NCBI GenBank assembly: GCA_022710245.1
Contig: JAKLHH010000422.1
Location: 1-6,750 of the forward strand
Direction: 5' to 3'
DNA length: 6,750 nucleotides
DNA from: Myxococcota bacterium
Lineage (GTDB): Bacteria; Myxococcota; Polyangia; GCA-2747355; JAKLHH01
This document shows positions 1-6,750 of this stretch, one piece after another. The stretch's first letter is position 1; the number at the start of each line of letters is the position of its first letter. The notes beneath the pieces were generated by a model, which saw only the letters and a list, made by a program, of their open reading frames with translations, ran no database searches and was not told the DNA's origin. The translations under genes and the position numbers were made by a program.

Positions 1-509
1 CCTTCGGCAACAGCAACTGGGCGACCGTCCCGGTCGGCGCCACCTGCGACGTCAGCACCCCCTGCCAGAGCGGCGCCACCTGTACGAACAACCTCTGCCA
101 GGAGACCGCCGCGCCGGTCCGCCCTGCCCTCCTCGGCGACGGCGGCGCGCTCTGGATGGCCTGGACCACCACCAGCGGACAGACGCTGCTGACCCGGCGG
201 ACGTCCGCTGGCGCCAGCAAGACCGTGCTCCTCGCCGGCCGCGAGCTGGCCCTCGCCCGGCACGCCCCCACCGCGATGATCATCGGCGCGGTGGTGGACC
301 CAGCCACGGGCAGCGTCTCCACCATGCCGCTCGTCAGCAACCTCAGCGGCGCGGTGATCCCGGGCGCCTACACGAAGGTCGCCGCCAGCGTGACGACCCC
401 CGCGCAGACCGCCATCGCCGCCAACAGCTATGGCGTCGGGATCGCCTGGACCGCCACGGTGGGCGCCAACATCAGCGGCGTCTTCTTCGCCTTCGCCACC
501 TGCAAGTAG
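1..509 (+). CDS. C-terminal part of a probable secreted, cysteine-motif, beta-rich protein (5' end outside window)
   Basis: The frame starting at base 3 is open from the left edge to a TAG at 507-509, giving 168 visible residues. The true start lies upstream; the internal ATG at 156 falls in the middle of a continuous frame and is not a credible start. I do not recognise the family. Near the left edge four cysteines (codons at 45, 63, 81 and 96) form C-x5-C-x5-C-x4-C, with the core CQSGATCTNNLCQ. This resembles small disulphide modules common in exported proteins of myxobacteria. The rest is rich in Ala, Thr, Ser, Gly and Val, has no long hydrophobic helix, and ends FAFATCK with a lone cysteine. 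Two similar strand patterns (MAWTTTSG at about residues 52-59 and GIAWTATVG near residue 146) suggest the last blades of a beta-propeller-like fold. The fold and extracellular location are inferences; the reading frame is secure. Confidence 0.7.
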   Translation, partial: FGNSNWATVPVGATCDVSTPCQSGATCTNNLCQETAAPVRPALLGDGGALWMAWTTTSGQTLLTRRTSAGASKTVLLAGRELALARHAPTAMIIGAVVDPATGSVSTMPLVSNLSGAVIPGAYTKVAASVTTPAQTAIAANSYGVGIAWTATVGANISGVFFAFATCK

Positions 510-567
510 GCCGCCGCAGCCCGCAGTAGCCGGCCCCGCGCCAGCCATGCTAGCGTGCGCGCCGTCG

Positions 568-3500
568 ATGCCGCACGAGACCATCGCCATCCGTGGCGCG
601 AGCCAGCACAACCTGAAGGGCCTCGACCTCGAGCTCCCGCGCCGTGCGCTGATCGTGGTCACCGGCCCGTCCGGCTCGGGCAAGTCCTCGCTCGCCTTCG
701 ACACGATCTGCGCCGAGGGGCGCCGCCGCTACCTGGAGACCTTCTCGTCCTACGCGCGGCAGTTCCTCGGCAAGGTCTCGCGGCCCGCCGCGCTCGGCGT
801 CGAGGGGCTCTCGCCCGCGGTCGCCGTCGACCAGACAGCCGTCGTGCGCTCGCCCCGCTCGACGGTCGGCACGCTGACCGAGCTCTACGATCTGCTGCGC
901 CTCCTCTGGGCGCGGGTCGGCGTCGCGCCGGAGGGCATGCGCCTGCCCCTCGAGCGCCGCCTCTTCTCCTTCAACTCGCCGCACGGCGCCTGCCCCGCCT
1001 GCAAGGGGCTCGGGGTCGAGGACCGGGTCGACCCGGAGCTGCTCGTGGCCGACTCCGGGCGCACGCTGCGCGAGGGCGCGCTCCGCGTCACCACGCCGAA
1101 CGGCTACCTGATGTACTCGCAGGTCACCCTCGAGGTCCTCGACCAGGTCTGCCGCGCCCACGGCTTCAGCGTCGACCTCCCCTGGGCGGAGCTCACCGAG
1201 GAGCAGCGCGACGTGGTGCTCCGCGGCTCCGACCGCCTGCGCATCCCCTACGGGAAGCACCCGCTCTCGTCGCGGCTGCGCTGGACCGGCATCACCGCGC
1301 GCCCCCGCGAGGAGGGGACCTACAAGGGCATCCTGCCGGTGATCGAGCAGATCCTGCGGCAGAAGCGCAACCCGAGCATCCTCCGCTTCGTGCGCTCGCT
1401 CCCCTGCAGCGCCTGCGGCGGGAGCCGCCTGCGCGAGGAGGCCAGGGCCGTCACCGTGCGCGGGCGCGGCATCGCCGAGATCGCCGCGCTGCCCATCGAC
1501 GAGCTGCGGCGCTGGTGCGAGGAGGAGCTCGCCGGCGCAGGCTCCACCCCCGCGTCCGCGGGGCAAGCCGTCGAGGCCGCCGTGCGCGCGCAGGTCGCCC
1601 TGCGCGGCGAGGTCCTGCAGCAGCTCGGGCTCGGCTACCTGACCCTCGACCGCGACGCGACGACCCTCGCCGGCGGCGAGGCGCAGCGCCTGCGCCTGGC
1701 GCGGCTCGCCGGCATCGACCTCGGCGGGGTGCTCTACGTCTTCGACGAGCCCTCGCTCGGCCTCCACCACCGCGACACCGCGCGGCTCCTCGGCGTCCTC
1801 CGCCGCCTCCGTGACCGCGGCAACACCGTCCTCGTGGTCGAGCACGACGAGCAGGTGATGCGCGGCGCGGACTGGCTGGTCGACCTCGGGCCGGCGGCCG
1901 GCGCGGCCGGCGGCGAGCTCCTCTACTGCGGGCCAGCGTCGGAGCTCCTCGCGCCGGGCCCGGGCGAGCCAGCGGGGCCGGCGCGCAGCCGCACCGCCGC
2001 CTTCCTCGGCGGGCGCGAGCGGATCCCTGTCCCGACCCGGCGCCGCGAGGGCGTCCCGCTGCGGTTCACGCACCTCACGCGGCACAACCTCCAGGGCCTC
2101 TCCGTCGAGCTCCGCGCGGGCGCGCTGAACGTGGTCACGGGTGTCTCCGGCGCGGGCAAGTCGACGCTGGTCGAGGAGGTCCTCCGCGCGCTCAGGGACG
2201 GCCTGGCAGACGGGCCGCGCCCCGACAAGATCATCGAGATCGATCAGGCGCCGATCGGTCGCACGCCCCGCTCCAACCCGGCCACGTACACCGGGCTCTT
2301 CGACCGCGTCCGCGACCTCTTCGCGGCCGAGCCCGAGGCCGCGCGCCGCGGGCTCGGCAAGGGGAGCTTCTCCTTCAACGTGAAGGGCGGCCGCTGCGAG
2401 GTCTGCGAGGGCGCCGGCGTGGTGCAGGTGGGGATGCACTTCCTCGGCGCGGTCGCGGTCCGCTGTGAGGCGTGCGGCGGGCGCCGCTTCGGCGAGGAGA
2501 CGCTGGCGGTGCGCCACCGCGGCCGCAGCGTCGCCGAGGTGCTCGAGCTGCCCATCGAGGAGGCGGCGGCCTTCTTCGCCGAGGACGCTGCGCTCGCGCG
2601 CCCCCTGCAGACCCTCTGCGCGCTCGGGCTCGGCTACCTCGCGCTCGGCCACCCGGCCACCATGCTCTCCGGCGGCGAGGCGCAGCGCGTGAAGCTCGCC
2701 GCGGAGCTGGCCCGGCCGGGCACCGCACGGACGCTCTACGTCCTCGACGAGCCGACGACCGGGCTCCACGCGGCCGACCTCAGCCTGCTCCTCGCCGCGC
2801 TCGAGGGGCTGGTGCAGCGAGGCGCGACCGTGCTCGCGGTGGAGCACCACCTCGACGTGATCAAGGTCGCCGACTGGGTCGTCGACCTCGGGCCGGGGAG
2901 CGGCGCGGCTGGCGGGCGCGTGGTCGCCTGCGGGCCGCCGGAGCGGGTGGCCGCGGCCGAGGCGTCGCTGACCGGCGCGGCGCTCCGCGAGGTCGTCCTC
3001 CCCGCGCCCCGCGTGGTCGAAGGACCTCCGGCGGCCCCGCCCACCCCCGCCCGTCCGGCCGGGCCGCCGCCGATCCGGCTGCGCGGCGTCACGACCCACA
3101 ACCTGCGCGGCGTCGACGCCCTGCTCCCCGCCAACCAGCTGACCGTGATCACCGGCGTCTCGGGGAGCGGCAAGTCGTCGCTCGCCTTCGACACCCTCTT
3201 CGCCGAGGGGCAGCGCCGCTTCGCGGACAGCTTCTCCGTCTACGCCCGGCGCCTGCTCGGGCAGGGCGAGGAGGCCGAGCTGGAGGAGGCCTCGGGGCTG
3301 ACGCCCACCATCGCGATCAGCCAGCACGCACCCTCCCGCAACCCCCGCTCCAGCGTCGGCACGGTGACCGACCTGCTCGACCACTACCGGCTGCTCTACG
3401 CCCGTGTCGGGAGCCGCGCCTGCCCGCGCTGCGGCGCCGCCCACAGCGGAGGCGCCTGCGCCTGCGGCCTCGTGGGCCCGCGCACGCTCACCGCCTCGAT

Positions 3501-5541
3501 GTTCTCGCCCAACACCGAGCAGGGCGCCTGCCCGCGCTGCGCCGGCCTCGGGCACATCCTCGCCTGCGATCCGGCGCGCCTGATCAGCGCCCCCTCGCGC
3601 CCCCTGGCCGGCGGCGCCATGGACGGCCACAAGCTGGGGCGCCTCTACGGCGACCCCCACGGGCAGCAGATGGCCACGCTGGGCGCGGCCGCGGCCGCGC
3701 TCGGCCTCGACCTCTCGCGTCCCTTCGTCGAGCTCGAGCCCCGCGCGCGCGAGGTGGCGCTCCACGGCGCCGGCGAGCTGGAGCTCGAGGTCACCTGGGA
3801 GTACGTGCGCGGCAAGCGAAGCGGGACCCACCGGTTCCGCTCGCGCTGGCCGGGGCTCCTCGAGCTGGTGCGCCAGGAGTACGAGCGGACCCACGCCGAC
3901 CGCCGCGGCGAGGCCCTCGAGGAGCTGATGGCGCCCGCGCCCTGCCCGGCCTGCGGCGGCCGCCGGCTGCGCCCGGAGGCGCTCGCCGTGCGCGTGGCGG
4001 GTCTCGACCTCTCCCAGCTCCTGGCGCGGACCGTCGACGAGAACCTCGCCTTCGTCGCGGGGCTCGAGGAGGCGCTCGACGCTCAGGCGCTGGCGGTGAC
4101 GCGCGAGCTGCGCGCCGAGGCTACGCGGCGCCTGCAGCGCCTCCGCGACGCCGGCCTCGAGTACCTCACCCTCGATCGACCGGCCTCCACCCTCTCGGGC
4201 GGCGAGGCCCAGCGGGTGCGGCTCGCCTCGCAGCTCGGCGCGGGGCTCACCGGCATCACCTACGTCCTCGACGAGCCCACGCTCGGCCTGCACCCGCGGG
4301 ACACGCGCCGCCTGATCGGCCTGCTCCACGGGCTGCGTGACGCCGGCAACACGGTGGTCGTCGTCGAGCACGATCCCGAGGTGATGGCCGCGGCCGACCA
4401 CCTGATCGAGGTGGGACCGGGCGCCGGGAGCGAGGGTGGACGCATCGTGGCGCAGGGACCGCCGGCGGCGGTGCTCGGCGCGCGGCCGCCGGAGCTGCGG
4501 CCGGAGCGCCCGCCCCGCTCACTCTCGCCGGGGATCAGCCTCCGCGCGGCCACGGCGCACAACCTGCAGGCGCTCGACCTCGAGCTCCCGGCGGGAGGCC
4601 TGATCGTGGTGACGGGCGTCTCCGGCAGCGGCAAGTCCTCGCTCGTCTTCGAGGTGCTGGCGCCGTCGCTGGAGCGCGCGCTCGCCAGCGGCGGGGCGAG
4701 CAGCACGCCGGTCGGCTGCCGCGAGCTCGTGCTCCACGCGCCGTTCGCGGAGATCGTCCGCGTCGGCCGCAGCTCGCTCCGCACCTCTCCCTGGAGCAAC
4801 CCCGCCACGGTCACCGGCCTGGCCGAGCCGCTGCGCGCGCTCTTCGCCGAGAGCGAGGAGGCGCGGGCGCGCGGCCTGCGCAAGCAGCACTTCTCGACGC
4901 AGGCCCGGGGAGGGCGCTGCGAGGCGTGCGAGGGCATCGGCCGCCTGCGCGTCGCGATGGACTTCCTCCCCGACGTCTGGGTCACCTGCGAGGACTGCGG
5001 GGGCCGCGGCTACGGACCGGAGGTCCTCGCCTGCACCGTCGCGGGACACTCCATCGCGGAGCTCCTGGCGCTCTCCGTGGAGGCTGCCGCCGCGCTCGCG
5101 AGCGAGCTCCCGGGCCGGCGCGCGAGCGAGCTCACCCGCGGGCTCGCTGTCCTCGGCGAGGTCGGCCTCGGCTATCTGCGGCTCGGGCAGCCGGCTCGCA
5201 CCCTCTCGGGCGGCGAGCGGCAGCGGCTGCTCCTGGCGGCGGCGCTCCTCGAGCGGCGCGGTGAGCGGGCCGGGCCGGCCCTCTACCTCTTCGACGAGCC
5301 GACCACCGGGCTCCACGCCAGGGACGTGGCGCGCCTCCTCGAGGTCTTCGACCGCCTGGTCGCCGCCGGCCACACCCTCCTCGTGATCGAGCACCAGCTC
5401 GACGTGATCCGCGCTGCCGACTGGGTGATCGACCTCGGCCCCGAGGGAGGGCGCGCAGGGGGCCGGCTGGTCGCCGCCGGGCCTCCCGCCGCGATCGCCG
5501 CGTGCGAGGCCTCCCACACCGGGCGGGCGCTGGCCCGCTGA
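568..5541 (+). CDS. uvrA: Double-length (tandem-fused) UvrA-family ABC ATPase lacking both UvrB-binding domains
   Basis: The product has 1657 residues, against about 940 for E. coli UvrA. UvrA proteins are cytoplasmic ATPases that recognise damaged DNA. Here two UvrA units (residues about 1-811 and 836-1657) are joined by a Pro/Ala-rich linker (812-835). Each unit has two ABC modules. Walker A motifs lie at 33-40, 525-532, 863-870 and 1350-1357. Signature motifs are LAGGEAQR 367, LSGGEAQR 700, LSGGEAQR 1209 and LSGGERQR 1546. Walker B motifs with DEP lie at 389, 723, 1231 and 1572. H-loop histidines are 426, 760, 1268 and 1609. The DNA-contacting zinc module C-x2-C-x19-C-x2-C is intact at 610-636 and 1451-1477. 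The UvrB-binding domain is missing from both units, as in the UvrA2/DrrC class. ATG 568 fits best, because E. coli UvrA begins only three residues nearer the first strand. ATG 547 (7 codons longer) is possible; neither has a clear Shine-Dalgarno sequence. The end, CEASHTGRALAR, matches the usual UvrA C-terminus. Family assignment is certain. A role in damage tolerance or drug resistance rather than UvrABC repair is inferred. Confidence 0.95.
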   Translation: MPHETIAIRGASQHNLKGLDLELPRRALIVVTGPSGSGKSSLAFDTICAEGRRRYLETFSSYARQFLGKVSRPAALGVEGLSPAVAVDQTAVVRSPRSTVGTLTELYDLLRLLWARVGVAPEGMRLPLERRLFSFNSPHGACPACKGLGVEDRVDPELLVADSGRTLREGALRVTTPNGYLMYSQVTLEVLDQVCRAHGFSVDLPWAELTEEQRDVVLRGSDRLRIPYGKHPLSSRLRWTGITARPREEGTYKGILPVIEQILRQKRNPSILRFVRSLPCSACGGSRLREEARAVTVRGRGIAEIAALPIDELRRWCEEELAGAGSTPASAGQAVEAAVRAQVALRGEVLQQLGLGYLTLDRDATTLAGGEAQRLRLARLAGIDLGGVLYVFDEPSLGLHHRDTARLLGVLRRLRDRGNTVLVVEHDEQVMRGADWLVDLGPAAGAAGGELLYCGPASELLAPGPGEPAGPARSRTAAFLGGRERIPVPTRRREGVPLRFTHLTRHNLQGLSVELRAGALNVVTGVSGAGKSTLVEEVLRALRDGLADGPRPDKIIEIDQAPIGRTPRSNPATYTGLFDRVRDLFAAEPEAARRGLGKGSFSFNVKGGRCEVCEGAGVVQVGMHFLGAVAVRCEACGGRRFGEETLAVRHRGRSVAEVLELPIEEAAAFFAEDAALARPLQTLCALGLGYLALGHPATMLSGGEAQRVKLAAELARPGTARTLYVLDEPTTGLHAADLSLLLAALEGLVQRGATVLAVEHHLDVIKVADWVVDLGPGSGAAGGRVVACGPPERVAAAEASLTGAALREVVLPAPRVVEGPPAAPPTPARPAGPPPIRLRGVTTHNLRGVDALLPANQLTVITGVSGSGKSSLAFDTLFAEGQRRFADSFSVYARRLLGQGEEAELEEASGLTPTIAISQHAPSRNPRSSVGTVTDLLDHYRLLYARVGSRACPRCGAAHSGGACACGLVGPRTLTASMFSPNTEQGACPRCAGLGHILACDPARLISAPSRPLAGGAMDGHKLGRLYGDPHGQQMATLGAAAAALGLDLSRPFVELEPRAREVALHGAGELELEVTWEYVRGKRSGTHRFRSRWPGLLELVRQEYERTHADRRGEALEELMAPAPCPACGGRRLRPEALAVRVAGLDLSQLLARTVDENLAFVAGLEEALDAQALAVTRELRAEATRRLQRLRDAGLEYLTLDRPASTLSGGEAQRVRLASQLGAGLTGITYVLDEPTLGLHPRDTRRLIGLLHGLRDAGNTVVVVEHDPEVMAAADHLIEVGPGAGSEGGRIVAQGPPAAVLGARPPELRPERPPRSLSPGISLRAATAHNLQALDLELPAGGLIVVTGVSGSGKSSLVFEVLAPSLERALASGGASSTPVGCRELVLHAPFAEIVRVGRSSLRTSPWSNPATVTGLAEPLRALFAESEEARARGLRKQHFSTQARGGRCEACEGIGRLRVAMDFLPDVWVTCEDCGGRGYGPEVLACTVAGHSIAELLALSVEAAAALASELPGRRASELTRGLAVLGEVGLGYLRLGQPARTLSGGERQRLLLAAALLERRGERAGPALYLFDEPTTGLHARDVARLLEVFDRLVAAGHTLLVIEHQLDVIRAADWVIDLGPEGGRAGGRLVAAGPPAAIAACEASHTGRALAR

Positions 5542-5594
5542 CACGAAGCCCGCCGGGGGGTCAAGAACCCGCGCGGTCAGCCGATGATCAGGTG

Positions 5595-5611
5595 GGGTCC
5601 CGCGCGGACCC
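5595..5611 (+). promoter_or_regulatory. Perfect 6-bp hairpin just upstream of the PAS-gene ribosome binding site
   Basis: GGGTCC (5595-5600) and GGACCC (5606-5611) are exact inverse complements around the 5-base loop CGCGC. The hairpin ends three bases before the ribosome binding site of the PAS gene. No T-run follows, so it does not look like a standard intrinsic terminator. It could mark the end of the uvrA transcript, affect ribosome access to the PAS gene, or be a chance palindrome in GC-rich DNA. A weaker 4-bp hairpin, GGGT/ACCC, lies at 5558-5570. The gap between the two genes (5542-5622) shows no promoter I can recognise. Confidence 0.35.
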
Positions 5612-5614
5612 TGT

Positions 5615-5620
5615 GAGGTG
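5615..5620 (+). promoter_or_regulatory. Ribosome binding site of the PAS sensor gene
   Basis: GAGGTG lies two bases before the ATG at 5623, or four bases if counted from its GAGG core, which is close but plausible. The in-frame TGA at 5614-5616 overlaps it, so the PAS reading frame cannot extend further upstream. Together the stop codon and this site fix the start at 5623. It is the only convincing Shine-Dalgarno-like sequence in front of a gene in this window. Confidence 0.6.
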
Positions 5621-5622
5621 CC

Positions 5623-6750
5623 ATGGCCGAGGAGCGCGCCCCCCGGGTCGAGCTGCTGGAAGCACGGATCGCCGAGCTGGAGGCCTCCGTCTGCGCCGAG
5701 CGGGAGGAGCGTCAGCGGGCAGAGCGCGAGCTGCGGGACCTCCGCGCGCGCCTCGACCTGATGATGGAGAACAGCCCCTCGGTCATCTACCTGAAGGACC
5801 GCGACGGGCGCTACCTCGAGGCCAACCGCCGCTTCCTGGAGCTCGTCGACCGCACCCGCGAGGAGGTGCTCGGGCGCAGCGACCACGAGATCTTCCCCGC
5901 CGAGATCGCCGCGCGCTTCAGCGAGAACGACCGTCGCGTGGCGGCCTCCGGGGTGGTGCAGCTCCTCGACGAGGAGGCCCCCCACCCCGACGGGCTGCGG
6001 GCCTACCTCTCGATCAAGTTCCCGCTCCGCGACGCGGCCGGCGCCGTGATCGGCACCGGCGGCATCTCCACCGACGTCTCCGAGCGACAGCGCGCGTTGC
6101 AGGCGCTGCGGCGCTCGGAGACCAAGCTCCGCACCCTCTTCGAGTCGACCAGCGAGGCCGCGATGCTCCTCGACGAGCACCGCTTCCTCGACTGCAACCC
6201 CGCGGCGCTCAAGCTCTTCGGGTGCGACTCGGTGGCGGCCTTCCGCGCCCTGCACCCGGCCGACCTCTCGCCGGACCTGCAGCCCTCCGGCGAGCCCTCG
6301 CGGGTGCTCGCCGAGCGGCGCATGGCCGAGGCGCTGGCGCGCGGCTCGCTGCGCTTCGTCTGGCTTCACCGTCGCCTCGACGGGCGCGAGTTTTCGGCCG
6401 AGGTCCTCCTCGACGTGATGAACCTCGACGGCCGCCCGGTCCTGCAGGCGGTGGTGCGCGACGTCTCCCTCCGTCAGCAGTCCGAGCGCGCGCTCGGTGA
6501 GGCGAAGGAGGCCGCCGACCGCGAGGCCGCCAAGCTCCAGGCGATGATCTCGGGGATGCAGGAGGGGGTGGTCTTCGCCGATCGCGAGGACCGCGTGGTG
6601 GAGGCGAACGCCTTCTTCTGCCGGCTCGTCGGGCGCTCCCGCGAGGAGCTCCTCGGCCGCTCGATGTCCGAGCTCCACTCGCCGGAGCTGATGGAGCGGA
6701 TCGGCCCGCGGCTGCAGTGCTTCCGTGACGATCCCGCGACGCCGCAGCTG
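5623..6750 (+). CDS. Multi-PAS sensor protein, N-terminal part (3' end outside window)
   Basis: The frame from ATG 5623 is open to the right edge, giving 376 residues with no stop. An in-frame TGA at 5614 and the GAGGTG site fix the start. There is no signal peptide or membrane segment, so it should be a soluble cytoplasmic sensor. Residues about 8-45 are a charged, heptad-like coiled coil rich in Glu, Arg and Leu. PAS 1 spans about 46-155, with NSPSVIYLKDRDGRYLEAN, then EEVLGRSDHEIFP, and a closing IGTGGISTDVSERQ of PAC type. PAS 2 spans about 166-285 (LFESTSEAAMLLDEHRFLDCNPAALKLFG, closing VVRDVSLRQQSE, both described here in pieces: start 173, close 278-288). A short helix at about 285-305 leads into PAS 3 from about 306 (GMQEGVVFADREDRVVEAN, then REELLGRSMSELH). 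This arrangement is typical of sensor histidine kinases and of diguanylate cyclases. The output domain is not visible, so neither can be chosen. Ligands cannot be read from the sequence. PAS content is certain. Confidence 0.92.
   Translation, partial: MAEERAPRVELLEARIAELEASVCAEREERQRAERELRDLRARLDLMMENSPSVIYLKDRDGRYLEANRRFLELVDRTREEVLGRSDHEIFPAEIAARFSENDRRVAASGVVQLLDEEAPHPDGLRAYLSIKFPLRDAAGAVIGTGGISTDVSERQRALQALRRSETKLRTLFESTSEAAMLLDEHRFLDCNPAALKLFGCDSVAAFRALHPADLSPDLQPSGEPSRVLAERRMAEALARGSLRFVWLHRRLDGREFSAEVLLDVMNLDGRPVLQAVVRDVSLRQQSERALGEAKEAADREAAKLQAMISGMQEGVVFADREDRVVEANAFFCRLVGRSREELLGRSMSELHSPELMERIGPRLQCFRDDPATPQL

Noticed and set aside
430..567. An earlier start for uvrA at ATG 430, inside the upstream gene
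   Set aside because: The extra 46 residues are Pro/Ser/Ala-rich and unlike any UvrA N-terminus, and they overlap the end of the upstream coding frame. UvrA homology begins immediately after 568.
3001..3072. A second, separate uvrA gene beginning at the linker
   Set aside because: The frame continues without a stop or frameshift from unit 1 through the Pro/Ala-rich linker into unit 2, and there is no start codon with a ribosome site there.
2472..4340. A 622-codon + strand frame inside uvrA
   Set aside because: Its Arg/Ala/Pro-rich translation is the typical out-of-frame shadow of a GC-rich gene; the ABC motifs lie in the uvrA frame.
550..4401. A 1283-codon open frame on the minus strand opposite the uvrA gene
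   Set aside because: Its translation is low-complexity (Ala, Arg, Gly, Glu, Leu) with no recognisable motif, and the + strand encodes a clear UvrA family protein throughout. Long antisense frames are expected where third positions are almost all G or C.
5502..6500. A 332-codon + strand frame overlapping the PAS gene
   Set aside because: It is Arg/Pro/Ala-rich and without motifs, while the frame from 5623 gives clear PAS domains and has a ribosome binding site.
4519..6678. A 719-codon open frame on the minus strand spanning the end of uvrA and the PAS gene
   Set aside because: It crosses two well-supported + strand genes and the gap between them, has no recognisable domain, and has the same biased composition as other shadow frames.

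Overview
The window is GC-rich DNA (by eye over 70% G+C, with nearly every third codon position G or C). It carries three genes, all on the + strand, with very little intergenic space. The base composition, a secreted protein with a small cysteine-rich motif, an oversized UvrA-family protein and a multi-PAS sensor together suggest a myxobacterium or a related deltaproteobacterial lineage. This is an inference: no ribosomal or other phylogenetic marker is present.

Layout: bases 1-509 hold the C-terminal 168 codons of a gene that starts upstream of the window, probably an exported beta-rich protein. After a 58-base gap, a gene of 1657 codons (568-5541) encodes a double-length UvrA-family ABC ATPase. 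Two complete UvrA-like units are fused head to tail through a Pro/Ala-rich linker, giving four ABC nucleotide-binding modules in one chain. After an 81-base gap containing a small perfect hairpin and a ribosome binding site, a PAS-domain sensor gene starts at 5623 and runs off the right edge. It shows a coiled coil, two full PAS domains and the start of a third; its output domain is outside the window.

The main point of interest is the fused UvrA. Neither unit contains the UvrB-binding domain of ordinary UvrA: where E. coli UvrA has about 145 residues, the first unit has 13 and the second 29. The DNA-contacting zinc module is intact in both units, and all four Walker A, signature, Walker B and H-loop motifs are present. 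The protein should therefore bind DNA and ATP, but probably does not load UvrB in the standard way. It looks like a covalent pair of UvrA2/DrrC-class proteins (damage tolerance or resistance to DNA-binding drugs) rather than the housekeeping excision-repair UvrA.

The three genes share no obvious pathway. Same-strand order and short gaps would allow co-transcription, but nothing in the sequence shows an operon.
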